From positions 1,121,001 through 1,185,000 of the forward strand of contig NZ_JPDS01000002.1 of assembly GCF_000766795.1 (NCBI RefSeq): a stretch of DNA of 64,000 nucleotides. Reading direction: 5' to 3'. A model generated the notes under the pieces. That model did no database searches, was not told the origin of the DNA, and saw only the letters and a program-made list of their open reading frames with translations. Origin of the DNA: Polaribacter sp. Hel1_85 (GTDB lineage Bacteria; Bacteroidota; Bacteroidia; Flavobacteriales; Flavobacteriaceae). This document shows positions 1 to 8,185 of this stretch, in pieces. Position numbers and translations under genes: made by a program. The first letter of the stretch is position 1; every line of letters starts with the position of its first letter.

Positions 1-2009
1 AAACTATGGGAGATTTTGGTGGAGGTTTAGACTCTACAAGAAGTGGAATTATATATCTTTCTGAAACCGTTTCTGAAATTAAATTTCAAAAGAAACCAAA
101 GAAATTTAAAGAAAAAATTATTGCGTCTAAAGTTTCTGGACGTGATAATGGCATCAGTTTTAATAGAGCAGAAGATGCAAACATCAATTTTTATGAAAAC
201 AGTGTGGAGTTTGGTAATGATTTGGTTTCGCCAATTTCTACAAATGCTTTTAGTTATTATAAATACAAGTTAGAAGGTGTTTTTTATGATAAAAACGGTA
301 AACTTATCAATAAAATAAAATTGATTCCTAAGCGAAAAAACGATAGAGTTTTTAATGGGTCTATTTATATTGTAGAAGATGATTGGGCTATTTATGGTGC
401 AGATGTTTCTGTAACTGGCGCTCAAGTAAATATTCCTGTAGTAGATGTTTTGTATTTAAAACAGAACTATAATTATTCAGAAAGTGTTGATGCTTGGGTT
501 TTAATAAGTCAGAGTATAGATTTTAAGGTAAATGCTTTTGGTTTTAAGTTTGATGGACGCTTTTCTTCTGCGTATTCCGAATATGATTTTTCACCTCAAT
601 ATGCTGCAAATACTTTTACAAATGAAGTCTTAACTTTTGAGAAAAAAGCTACAGAAAAAGATTCTGTTTATTGGAGTGAACTAAGACCTGTACCACTTAC
701 TATTGAAGAGGTTAAAGATTATCAAATTAAAGACAGTATTAAAGTGGTTCGTAAATCTAAAAAGTATTTAGATTCTGTAAATAAAAAACAAAATAAATTT
801 AGTTTACTTGCTCCAATAACTGGTTACACGTATAGAAATTCATACAAAAAATGGTCTTTTTCTTATAATGGTTTGCTAGGTAATTTCGGTTTTAATACAG
901 TACAGGGTTTTAATACTTCATTAGGGTTTAGTTATTTTAAAAGAGAAAATGAAAAAGGAAAATGGTGGAATGCTGGTGTAAATGCAAATTATGGTTTTTC
1001 TGATAAAAGTTTAAGACCTACTTTCTTTTTTACAAAAAAATGGAACAATCTTTCTAGACCAAGAATGACTATTTCTGGTGGTGTTACAACTGCTCAGTTT
1101 AATTGGAGAAATCCGATTATGGACTTAAATAATACTATTAGTTCTTTGTTTGATAGACTCAATCACTTAAAGATTTACGAAAAAGGTTTTGCAAGAATTG
1201 ATTATTCAGAAGAAATTAAAAACGGAATATATTTAGATGCATCTTTAGAGTATGCGAATAGAAAACCATTATTTAATACTACAAATTACTCTTTTGCAAG
1301 TCAAGATAAAAATGGAGGTTATACTTCTAATAACCCTTTAAATAAAACAGATTTTGTAAATGCTGCTTTTAATGAGCATAAAATTGCAACTTTAAATGTT
1401 GGTGCAACTTTTATTTTTGGACAAAAGTATTTGTCTTACCCTGATAGGAAATTTAATATTGGTAATGATAAATATCCAACTTTAAATGTCAACTATACCA
1501 AAAGATTTGGAGCTTCAGATTCTGAGCTAAATTCAGATTTATTTCAAGCAAGTTTAAGACAAGATATTAATGCTGGCAATTATGGAAATCTATCTTACAA
1601 CATAAAAGGAGGAATGTTCTTAAAAAAGAAAAACATCGCTTTTATGGATAAATTACAAGCCAATGGAAATCAATTAACTTTTCCTTTAGATGGTGGGTTG
1701 AATAGTTTTGGTTTGTTAGAATATTATAAATTTTATACAAATGATAGATATGCAGAGGCACATGTAGAACATAATTTTAGAGGTGCTATTTTAGGTAAAA
1801 TTCCGTTGATAAATAAATTGAATTTCCATTTAGTTGGAGGTGCAAAGACTTTGTTTATGGCAGATAAAAAACCATATACAGAATATTCTGTAGGTTTAGA
1901 TAATATCGGTTTTGGTAAATGGCGTTTTTTAAGAATAGATTATGTGAAATCTTATCATGCAGGAATTAAAAATGACGGTTTACTATTTAGATTAAGTATG
2001 TTTAATTAA
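1..2009 (+). CDS. DUF5686 family outer-membrane protein, 5'-truncated
   Basis: The reading frame is open to the left edge (codon ACT precedes the first ATG at 6), so this is the C-terminal part of a longer gene; the true start lies outside the window. Family members usually have about 800 residues with a signal peptide and a carboxypeptidase-like regulatory domain, both missing here. The visible part begins with the typical motif STRSGIIYLSETVSEI (residues about 10-25 after the first ATG). It continues into aromatic-rich, alternating beta strands like an outer-membrane barrel and ends in LSMFN, a C-terminal aromatic ending common in such barrels. The molecular function of DUF5686 is unknown. 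The moaD start follows 10 bases after the stop, so the two may be co-transcribed. Family call from recognised motifs. Confidence 0.75.
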   Translation, partial: TMGDFGGGLDSTRSGIIYLSETVSEIKFQKKPKKFKEKIIASKVSGRDNGISFNRAEDANINFYENSVEFGNDLVSPISTNAFSYYKYKLEGVFYDKNGKLINKIKLIPKRKNDRVFNGSIYIVEDDWAIYGADVSVTGAQVNIPVVDVLYLKQNYNYSESVDAWVLISQSIDFKVNAFGFKFDGRFSSAYSEYDFSPQYAANTFTNEVLTFEKKATEKDSVYWSELRPVPLTIEEVKDYQIKDSIKVVRKSKKYLDSVNKKQNKFSLLAPITGYTYRNSYKKWSFSYNGLLGNFGFNTVQGFNTSLGFSYFKRENEKGKWWNAGVNANYGFSDKSLRPTFFFTKKWNNLSRPRMTISGGVTTAQFNWRNPIMDLNNTISSLFDRLNHLKIYEKGFARIDYSEEIKNGIYLDASLEYANRKPLFNTTNYSFASQDKNGGYTSNNPLNKTDFVNAAFNEHKIATLNVGATFIFGQKYLSYPDRKFNIGNDKYPTLNVNYTKRFGASDSELNSDLFQASLRQDINAGNYGNLSYNIKGGMFLKKKNIAFMDKLQANGNQLTFPLDGGLNSFGLLEYYKFYTNDRYAEAHVEHNFRGAILGKIPLINKLNFHLVGGAKTLFMADKKPYTEYSVGLDNIGFGKWRFLRIDYVKSYHAGIKNDGLLFRLSMFN

Positions 2010-2018
2010 TTTTGAAAA

Positions 2019-2261
2019 ATGAAAATTCAAGTACTTTTTTTTGGAATTACAACAGATCTAGTAGCAACTTCTAATTTAGGTTTAGAGGTTTCTAAGGCTT
2101 CAACTGTTGCAAGTTTTAAGGTTTTATTAAAGGAGAAATATCCTCAATTAGAAAACATAGATTCTTATGCAATTGCTGTCAATGAAAGTTATGCAGCTGA
2201 TGAATTGGTTTTAAAAGAAAATGATATAGTTGCTGTAATTCCACCTGTAAGTGGAGGGTAA
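2019..2261 (+). CDS. moaD: MoaD/ThiS family molybdopterin synthase sulfur-carrier subunit
   Basis: An 80-residue ubiquitin-fold protein ending in PPVSGG. The free C-terminal Gly-Gly is where MoaD is adenylated and thiocarboxylated before it donates sulfur to precursor Z (cPMP). Length and ending fit MoaD, and the catalytic partner MoaE is encoded 470 bases downstream. The two are separated by an oppositely oriented DUF3817 gene, which is unusual, since moaD and moaE are often adjacent. ThiS has the same fold and ending, but the moaE neighbour makes MoaD the better call. The start lies 9 bases after the upstream stop. Cytoplasmic. Confidence 0.88.
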   Translation: MKIQVLFFGITTDLVATSNLGLEVSKASTVASFKVLLKEKYPQLENIDSYAIAVNESYAADELVLKENDIVAVIPPVSGG

Positions 2262-2272
2262 AAAATCTTGTT

Positions 2273-2349
2273 GTCATTCCGAACGAAGAATGAGGAGGAA
2301 TCTCATTTTAGATTTCTCAATCTCCTAAAAAAGGCTCATTTCGAAATGA
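2273..2349. repeat. Dispersed intergenic element, TGTCATTCCGAA type
   Basis: A 77-base element between moaD and the DUF3817 gene. It has imperfect terminal inverted repeats: TCATTCCGAA at 2274-2283 and TTTCGAAATGA at 2339-2349. It contains the typical internal words GAGGAATCTCA and AGATTTCTC. From general knowledge, elements with this signature are scattered between genes in many Bacteroidota genomes. It encodes nothing. Confidence 0.6.
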
Positions 2350-2366
2350 TAAAAATATTCAAAAAT

Positions 2367-2639
2367 TTATCTTAAATATTTTTTATCAATATAAAAAGTA
2401 CCAAAAGGTAAAATGGAAGCTAATAAAACAATTCCTAAAGTTTTATTGTTCCAGTTCATTTCTTTTTTGATTACGAATGCTAATACAATGTAAAGCATGA
2501 ATAAAATTCCATGAGGCATTCCAAACATTTTTACAAAACTTGGGTCGTTTAAAGCGTATTTGTAATACAAACCTAAACTCATTAATAATAAGTAAGAAAT
2601 TCCTTCTAAAAAACTAACAACTCTAAAGATACTTTTCAT
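2367..2639 (-). CDS. DUF3817 family small membrane protein
   Basis: A 90-residue integral membrane protein with about three hydrophobic segments (residues about 6-25, 38-58 and 68-84). It carries the family signatures VSFLEGISYLLLM near the N-terminus and GMPHGILFMLY in the middle. DUF3817 (YdzA-like) has no established function. It sits alone on the minus strand between moaD and moaE, so it is not part of the molybdopterin operon. A -7-like box, CAAAGATA at 2667-2674 (TATCTTTG on the minus strand), lies just upstream. Confidence 0.82.
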   Translation of the reverse strand: MKSIFRVVSFLEGISYLLLMSLGLYYKYALNDPSFVKMFGMPHGILFMLYIVLAFVIKKEMNWNNKTLGIVLLASILPFGTFYIDKKYLR

Positions 2640-2663
2640 TTTTGTTAAGTATTAAAAATTAGA

Positions 2664-2695
2664 TTGCAAAGATACGTTTTGAATCATTATTTTTG
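2664..2695 (+). promoter_or_regulatory. Promoter of moaE (Bacteroidota type)
   Basis: TTG at 2664-2666, a 21-base spacer, then TATTTTTG at 2688-2695. This matches the flavobacterial consensus TTG-N17-23-TAnnTTTG. It predicts an mRNA start about 30 bases before the moaE ATG. Pattern match only. Confidence 0.5.
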
Positions 2696-2730
2696 CTAAA
2701 AGTATTGAACTTGTTTCAATATCTAATATT

Positions 2731-3153
2731 ATGAAAAGAACTTCAATAAAAATCACATCAGAAAAATTAGACTTGCAAGAATGTTACAATTTTGTAGAAG
2801 ATGATTCATGTGGCGGAATTTCTGCTTTTGTAGGTACTGTAAGAAATGATACTCAAGGTAAAGAAGTTGTTCAATTAGATTTTTCTACCTACAAACCTAT
2901 GGCAATTAAAGAAATGCAGAAAATTGCAGATTTGGCTTTAGGTAAGTTTGATATTAAAAAAATAGCCATTCATCATGCAGAAGGAATGTTACAAATAAGA
3001 GATATTCCTGTAATAATTACGGTTTCATCTAAACATAGAAAAGCCGCTTTTGAGGCTTGTGAGTTTGCTATTGATATTTTAAAAGAAACAGTTCCTATAT
3101 GGAAAAAAGAATATTTTTCTGACGGAGAAGTTTGGGTAAATGCGCATCCGTAG
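2731..3153 (+). CDS. moaE: Molybdopterin synthase catalytic subunit MoaE
   Basis: A 140-residue protein that with MoaD converts precursor Z (cPMP) to molybdopterin. Visible MoaE signatures are FVGTVRN (33-39), HRKAAFEAC (102-110) and VPIWKKE (121-127). The paired lysines K125/K126 correspond to the active-site lysine region of the E. coli enzyme. Length is normal for the family. Start ATG at 2731 follows a consensus promoter. No other molybdopterin genes are in the window. The molybdopterin-fold subunit ActB encoded later is not thought to bind the cofactor, so the client enzymes lie elsewhere. Cytoplasmic. Confidence 0.93.
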   Translation: MKRTSIKITSEKLDLQECYNFVEDDSCGGISAFVGTVRNDTQGKEVVQLDFSTYKPMAIKEMQKIADLALGKFDIKKIAIHHAEGMLQIRDIPVIITVSSKHRKAAFEACEFAIDILKETVPIWKKEYFSDGEVWVNAHP

Positions 3154-3156
3154 ATT

Positions 3157-3209
3157 AAGTTTCAAAGTTTCAAAGTTTCAAAGTTTCAAAGTTTCAAAGT
3201 TTCAAAGTT
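3157..3209. repeat. 8-bp tandem repeat (AAAGTTTC)n
   Basis: About 6.5 head-to-tail copies of AAAGTTTC directly after the moaE stop. There is no spacer variation and no coding potential. It is a simple intergenic microsatellite and a likely site of copy-number variation by replication slippage. Confidence 0.9.
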
Positions 3210-3225
3210 GAAGAATTGAAGAGTC

Positions 3226-3281
3226 TGTCACTTCGAGTGTTTTTCTGAAGAATGAAGAAAAATGTATCGAGAAGTTTTCAC
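3226..3281. repeat. Dispersed intergenic element, TGTCACTTCGAG...TCGAGAAGT type
   Basis: Starts TGTCACTTCGAGTG and ends TATCGAGAAGT. An inner hairpin pairs TTTTTCT with AGAAAAA around GAAGAATGA. The ends match the element at 63855-63880. From general knowledge, this family recurs between genes in flavobacterial genomes. It lies between the convergent moaE and heme A synthase genes. Confidence 0.55.
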
Positions 3282-3286
3282 TTTTG

Positions 3287-4309
3287 CTAACTGCTAACTG
3301 TCTTCCTACTCTGCAACCATAAATAAAACTGCAATCCAAATAAAATGGCTCCAGCTAATAAATGTGTTGCTTGTGTTCCTAGAGGAAACTCTGCATAATA
3401 CATTAAAATACCAGTAATTGTTTCTATAAAAATTAAAAAGACAACCCAGTTTACTAGTTTGTATCCTAAGTTTTTTACTTGATTTATGTAAAATAAAGCA
3501 AGGTTTACTAGTACAATTGCAATTGTAAATGATCTATGAAAATAGAATTTAAAACTTGGGTTCATCAAACTATAATCTTTGTTTTCAAAACCAAATAATT
3601 TTACTTGTTCGTCTATAAATTGCCTTACTTGTGTTCCCATTGCAATTTGTACTAAAGAGAAAACAACAGAAACAATTAGTAATTTATTAAAAACAGCATT
3701 GTACCTGTGTATTTTTTTTCTTTTGGTTAAAATAAATTGTAATTGTAATAAAAGAGCAATAATAATTAAACCAATAACCATATGAATGGTAATAATTGTA
3801 GGCTTTAAATTTGTATCTACAACCGTTTTTCCTAACCAAGCTTCTACTAACATTAAAAAGAAAGCTGCAAAAGCAAGTATAGGAACCCTTTTGTCTTTTT
3901 TCCAAAACTTTGTGGCTTCGTAAATTAAAAACAAGAAAACAAAGCCAGATAAAACAGAAGCAAGTCTATTAATATATTCTGTCCAAGTATGGTATTTGTT
4001 AAATTTTGCGTAGTCGTGTTTTGTGTAGTTTTTCCAATTTTTTTTGTTGAATGTAGCAGTTGTTTTAATATCTTTTTCTGCAACAAATAAGACTTCATCT
4101 TTAATAATGATAAAACCTTTTTTAAATTCAGAATCTGGTTTCCAGGTAATTTGATCCTCAGAAGTAGGTGGAATGTAATAGCCAAAACACTTTGGCCAAT
4201 CAGGGCAACCCATTCCAGAACCCGTCATTCTAACAACAGAACCTGCTAAGAAAATTAGGTAAACAGATAGTATAGCAATTTGTACAGTTTTAGGAAATTT
4301 ACTTTTCAT
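3287..4309 (-). CDS. ctaA: COX15/CtaA family heme A synthase
   Basis: A 340-residue polytopic membrane protein with about eight hydrophobic segments. It oxidises the C8 methyl of heme O to give heme A, the cofactor of aa3 oxidases. Signatures are GSVVRMTGSGMGCPDWPKC (23-41) with the extracytoplasmic cysteine pair C35/C41, the motif EYINRL in the first loop after the insert, and histidine-bearing helices HMVIGL, HRSFTIA and HLLAGA. These are expected as heme ligands. It presumably serves the cytochrome aa3 oxidase encoded at 40852-43673. The gene stands alone on the minus strand. Confidence 0.92.
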   Translation of the reverse strand: MKSKFPKTVQIAILSVYLIFLAGSVVRMTGSGMGCPDWPKCFGYYIPPTSEDQITWKPDSEFKKGFIIIKDEVLFVAEKDIKTTATFNKKNWKNYTKHDYAKFNKYHTWTEYINRLASVLSGFVFLFLIYEATKFWKKDKRVPILAFAAFFLMLVEAWLGKTVVDTNLKPTIITIHMVIGLIIIALLLQLQFILTKRKKIHRYNAVFNKLLIVSVVFSLVQIAMGTQVRQFIDEQVKLFGFENKDYSLMNPSFKFYFHRSFTIAIVLVNLALFYINQVKNLGYKLVNWVVFLIFIETITGILMYYAEFPLGTQATHLLAGAILFGLQFYLWLQSRKTVSS

Positions 4310-4339
4310 TTAAGGGAAATATTTCTGTAAAAATAAGAC

Positions 4340-4373
4340 AAAAAAAAGTCGCTTAAAAAAGATTAAACGACTT
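4340..4373 (-). terminator. Rho-independent terminator of the cold-shock gene
   Basis: Arms AAGTCGCTTAA (4346-4356) and TTAAACGACTT (4363-4373) pair with one mismatch. On the minus strand they are followed by a run of eight U (A tract at 4340-4347). Confidence 0.75.
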
Positions 4374-4404
4374 GTTTCTTGTAAAGAATTTTAAAAAAAT
4401 AGTA

Positions 4405-4596
4405 TTAGATAACTCTAACGTCTACTGCATTTAAACCTTTTCTACCTTCTTTAAGGTCAAACTCTACCGCGTCACCTTCTCTAATTTCGTCAATTAATCC
4501 AGATACATGTACAAAGTACTCTGTGTTTGAATCATCTTCTGTTACAAATCCAAATCCTTTAGATTCGTTGAAGAATTTTACTGTTCCTTTTTTCAC
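4405..4596 (-). CDS. Cold-shock domain protein (CspA family)
   Basis: A 63-residue single cold-shock domain, a five-stranded OB-fold RNA chaperone. RNP1 is visible as KGFGFV (13-18) and RNP2 as YFVHVS (27-32), where the more usual sequence is VFVHFS. The family binds single-stranded RNA or DNA and melts mRNA structure. Length is slightly short (usual about 65-70). It has its own promoter and terminator, so it is monocistronic. Cold induction is plausible for the family but not shown by the sequence. Confidence 0.93.
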   Translation of the reverse strand: MKKGTVKFFNESKGFGFVTEDDSNTEYFVHVSGLIDEIREGDAVEFDLKEGRKGLNAVDVRVI

Positions 4597-4626
4597 TATA
4601 ATATAAAATAAATGTTAATAATACTA

Positions 4627-4659
4627 CAAATATAAGCTTATAAGTTGTTGGTTTTACAA
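4627..4659 (-). promoter_or_regulatory. Promoter of the cold-shock gene
   Basis: On the minus strand: TTG (plus 4657-4659), 22-base spacer, TATATTTG (plus CAAATATA, 4627-4634). It fits TTG-N17-23-TAnnTTTG and predicts a leader of about 25 nt before the ATG. Confidence 0.55.
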
Positions 4660-4999
4660 AAAGTTTGATTAAATAATTTTGAGGACTATTCTAAATAAAA
4701 AAAGAGGTGTAAAAAAGAGATTAATATTAAGAATAAGTTGTGCTAAAAATTTTTTTTTAAGAAGAATTTTTAGAATGTCAATAAAAATAGTGGTTGTAGC
4801 GTTTTATTAATGGTAACACATTGTGATTCAAACTATTAAAAATTCAATTTTTTTAGGTTAAAATTACGAATTTGACAGATTTGTTAAAAACTTCAAGGGT
4901 TTTGTGAATAAGTATGGCTTTCATTTTGAAACAAAAAAACCAATCTTTGTAGAAGTCGTTCTTGACGATTAATTAACTCTCAAATAACAACAATTTACT
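4660..4999. other. Intergenic region between csp and nrdB
   Basis: No gene is seen here. The only clear structure is a 9-bp perfect hairpin, CTAAAAATT (4743-4751) with AATTTTTAG (4765-4773). A near -7 box AATCTTTG (4942-4949) may serve nrdB, but no TTG stands at the right distance. I could not recognise an NrdR box. Confidence 0.4.
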
Positions 5000-6274
5000 G
5001 TGGAAATTACGCATATTATAAAAAGGGACTCCGAAACGAACACTTTTGAGTTAGAAAAAATTACAAACGCTATTGAAAAAGCGATGCTTACTGTAAATCA
5101 TGGTACTAGGCAAGACGCAATTGCAATTACCAAGATTGTAAATGGTACTTTATTAGAAAGAAAGTTAAATGAACCAAGTTATACACCCACAGTAGAACAA
5201 GTTCAAGACATTGTAGAGTATAAATTAATGGATAGTCCTTTTCATGATGTTGCAAAGGCTTATATCTTATATAGAGATGAACAAACAAGAAGTAGAAAGC
5301 CTAATATTTTTGAGAAGAGAATAAATTTAAAACCATACGATTATCCTGCTTTAGGAGAATATGTAGATGCTATTAGGCATTCTTATTGGATTCATACAGA
5401 GTTTAATTATACAAGTGATATACAAGATTTTAAGACCTCTCTTACAGATGTAGAAAAAAATGCTATAAAAAACACCATGTTAGCAATTTCGCAAATAGAA
5501 GTTGCTGTAAAAACATTTTGGGGAGATATTTATAAGAAAATGCCAAAGCCAGAAATTGGTTCTGTTGGTGCAACGTTTGCAGAAAGTGAAGTTCGTCATC
5601 ACGACGCGTATTCACATCTATTAGAAATTTTAGGGTTAAATAATGAGTTTAAAAACTTAAAGAAAAACCCTGTAATTATGAAACGTGTTAATTACCTAGA
5701 ATCAGCATTAAAGAACGTAAATAGTGAAGACAATCAAGAGTTTTCAGAATCTATAATTTTGTTTTCTCTATTTATAGAGCACGTATCTTTATTTTCTCAG
5801 TTTTTGATTATTATGGCTTTTAATAAACATAAAAATGTATTAAAAGGTATTTCTAATGTTGTAGAAGCTACTTCTAAAGAAGAGCAAATTCATGGAGATT
5901 TTGGTATCGATCTTATTAAAATTATTAAAGATGAAAACCCAGAATGGTTTGATGAAGACCATAAAGCATTAGTACAAGAAACATGTAAAGAAGCATTTAT
6001 TTCAGAAAGCAAACTAATTGATTGGATTTTTGAAAAAGGAGAATTAGATTTTCTACCTAAAAAATTAATTAAAGAATTTATTAAAAATAGATTTAATAAC
6101 TCTTTAGAAAGTATTGGTATATCAAAAGTATTTGATGTAGACCAAGCATTATTATCTCAAACAGATTGGTTTGATGATGAAATCATTGGAACTAAACACG
6201 GTGATTTCTTCGTTAAAAGATCTATCAACTATAGCAAAAGAACTAAAAGTATAACCAGCGACGACTTATTTTAA
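5000..6274 (+). CDS. nrdB: Class I ribonucleotide reductase beta subunit with N-terminal ATP-cone
   Basis: The radical-generating subunit of the enzyme that makes dNTP precursors. It starts with GTG; no ATG is available in frame upstream. Residues 1 to about 95 form an ATP-cone, with IIKRD at 6-10 and FELEKITNAI at 16-25. In most class I enzymes this allosteric domain sits on NrdA. The ferritin-like part follows, with predicted metal ligands E167, E197, H200, E260, E295 and H298, and a tyrosine (Y204) four residues after H200. E167 stands where E. coli has Asp84. Relatives in Leeuwenhoekiella blandensis and Flavobacterium johnsoniae are known as dimanganese (class Id) enzymes; the metal here is inferred from that. 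nrdA follows after 3 bases. Confidence 0.95.
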   Translation: MEITHIIKRDSETNTFELEKITNAIEKAMLTVNHGTRQDAIAITKIVNGTLLERKLNEPSYTPTVEQVQDIVEYKLMDSPFHDVAKAYILYRDEQTRSRKPNIFEKRINLKPYDYPALGEYVDAIRHSYWIHTEFNYTSDIQDFKTSLTDVEKNAIKNTMLAISQIEVAVKTFWGDIYKKMPKPEIGSVGATFAESEVRHHDAYSHLLEILGLNNEFKNLKKNPVIMKRVNYLESALKNVNSEDNQEFSESIILFSLFIEHVSLFSQFLIIMAFNKHKNVLKGISNVVEATSKEEQIHGDFGIDLIKIIKDENPEWFDEDHKALVQETCKEAFISESKLIDWIFEKGELDFLPKKLIKEFIKNRFNNSLESIGISKVFDVDQALLSQTDWFDDEIIGTKHGDFFVKRSINYSKRTKSITSDDLF

Positions 6275-6277
6275 ACT

Positions 6278-8065
6278 ATGAACCTAAACGACCAAAAGAC
6301 AACAACAACAACTGAACTTACTGAGCACGAAAAAATGATTCAAGCAAGAAACGCTGCTCGAAAAGAAATGCTTAAAGATAAAAACGAACCTGAAATTGAA
6401 TGGCTAACAGATAATAGCCGTAAATTTTTAGAGTCGGGGTATTTAACAGGTGATACTACACCAGAAGAAAGAATACGAGAAATTGCTGATAATGCAGAAC
6501 GTATTTTAAAAATCGATGGTTTTTCTGATAAGTTTTACAAATATATGGCAGCAGGTTATTTCTCTTTAGCATCGCCAGTTTGGTCTAATTTTGGTAAAAA
6601 GAGAGGTTTGCCTATTAGTTGTTTTGGTTCGCACGTGGCAGATGATATGGGAGATATTTTATTCTCACAATCAGAAGTTGGTATGATGTCTAAATTAGGT
6701 GGAGGAACCTCTGGTTACTTTGGTAAATTACGTGAAAGAGGAGCAGATGTTAAAAATAATGGTTCATCATCTGGTTCAGTACATATTATGCAATTGTTTG
6801 AAAAAATGGTTGATGTTGTAAGTCAAGGTTCTGTAAGACGTGGTCGTTTTTCTCCATATTTACCAATAGATCATGATGATATTAAAGAGTTTTTAGAAAT
6901 TGGTACAGAAGGAAACCCAATTCAAGAATTAACGCACGGTGTTACTGTAAGTAATGAGTGGATGGAAGAAATGATTGCTGGTGATGTAGAAAAAAGAAGT
7001 CTTTGGGCAAAAATATTACAAAGAAGAGGAGAAATTGGGTATCCATATATTCTTTTTAGAGACAATGCAAATAATGGAACGGTAGATGTTTATAAAGACA
7101 AAAACCATGAAATTTATGCAAGTAATCTTTGTACAGAAATAATGTTACCTTCTAACGAAGATTGGTCTTTTGTTTGTTGTTTATCATCCGTTAATTTGGT
7201 GCATTATGACAAGTGGAAAGATACAGATGCAGTAGAAACATTGGCTTACTTTTTAGATGCAGTAATGCAAGAGTTTATCAATAAATTAGAAGTATATAAA
7301 GATTCACCAGATAGAGACGATCAGTTTACGTTTCGTTTTATGGAGAAAGCTTATAATTTTGCAAAAGAGAATAGAGCATTAGGTTTAGGAGCTTTAGGTT
7401 GGCACTCTTTATTACAATCTAAAATGTTAGCTTTTGACAGTGCAGAGGCATATTCTTTAAATAGTGAAATCTTTAAAGTTATTAAAGAAAAATCATACAA
7501 AGCATCAGAAGAAATGGCTAAAAAGTATGGTGAACCAGCTGTTTTAAAAGGATATGGAAGACGTAATACAACCTTAAATGCAGTTGCACCTACAACTTCA
7601 TCTGCATTTATTTTAGGGCAAGTATCTCAAGGTATTGAGCCAATTTGGTCTAATATCTATGTAAAAGATATTGCGAAGATTAAAACAACAATTAAAAATC
7701 CAATTTTAGAAAAATTATTGGAAGAAAAAGGACAAAATACTTCTGATATTTGGAAAAGTATTCGAGACAATGATGGTTCTGTTCAGCATTTAAGTATTTT
7801 ATCAGAAGAAGAGAAAGATGTTTTTAAAACCTATTCAGAAATAGACCAAAATGTAATTGTTTATCAAGCAGCAAACAGACAAAATCATATAGATCAAGGA
7901 CAATCTATAAACATTATGGTACATCCAGATATGCCAATTAAAGATGTAAATGCTGTATATATTAATGCTTGGAAATTAGGTGTAAAATCTATGTATTACC
8001 AACACAGTATGAATGCTGCACAGAAATTTAAGCAAAAGAAAGAATGCGCTAGTTGCGAAGGATAA
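6278..8065 (+). CDS. nrdA: Class I ribonucleotide reductase alpha subunit, without ATP-cone
   Basis: The catalytic subunit that reduces ribonucleoside diphosphates. It has 595 residues, much shorter than E. coli NrdA (761), because the N-terminal ATP-cone is absent. The active-site set is present: C115 (LPISC) and C300 (SFVC) as the redox pair, N283-C285-E287 (NLCTE) with the thiyl-radical cysteine, Y573-Y574 on the radical path, and the mobile tail CASC (590-593) reduced by thioredoxin-like proteins. The ATG lies 3 bases after the nrdB stop, so the genes are surely one operon. On/off control by ATP/dATP must come from the cone on NrdB. A strong terminator follows. Confidence 0.97.
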   Translation: MNLNDQKTTTTTELTEHEKMIQARNAARKEMLKDKNEPEIEWLTDNSRKFLESGYLTGDTTPEERIREIADNAERILKIDGFSDKFYKYMAAGYFSLASPVWSNFGKKRGLPISCFGSHVADDMGDILFSQSEVGMMSKLGGGTSGYFGKLRERGADVKNNGSSSGSVHIMQLFEKMVDVVSQGSVRRGRFSPYLPIDHDDIKEFLEIGTEGNPIQELTHGVTVSNEWMEEMIAGDVEKRSLWAKILQRRGEIGYPYILFRDNANNGTVDVYKDKNHEIYASNLCTEIMLPSNEDWSFVCCLSSVNLVHYDKWKDTDAVETLAYFLDAVMQEFINKLEVYKDSPDRDDQFTFRFMEKAYNFAKENRALGLGALGWHSLLQSKMLAFDSAEAYSLNSEIFKVIKEKSYKASEEMAKKYGEPAVLKGYGRRNTTLNAVAPTTSSAFILGQVSQGIEPIWSNIYVKDIAKIKTTIKNPILEKLLEEKGQNTSDIWKSIRDNDGSVQHLSILSEEEKDVFKTYSEIDQNVIVYQAANRQNHIDQGQSINIMVHPDMPIKDVNAVYINAWKLGVKSMYYQHSMNAAQKFKQKKECASCEG

Positions 8066-8098
8066 TATTTAATTTTTTATTTAAATATAAATTGATAG

Positions 8099-8128
8099 AA
8101 AGAGAAGTCGAAAGGCTTCTCTTTTTTA
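8099..8128 (+). terminator. Terminator of nrdBA
   Basis: AAAGAGAAG (8099-8107) pairs with CTTCTCTTT (8116-8124), followed by a U run. A clean rho-independent terminator. Confidence 0.85.
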
Positions 8129-8185
8129 TTTATAAATAATATCTTTATGTTTACATAAATTTGTAAAACAGGCATACTTTTTTAG

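Noticed and set aside
3157..3209. Possible CRISPR array
   Set aside because: Uniform 8-bp head-to-tail units without spacers; a microsatellite.
4930..4999. NrdR box upstream of nrdB
   Set aside because: I looked for paired 16-bp NrdR-like palindromes and found none that match convincingly.
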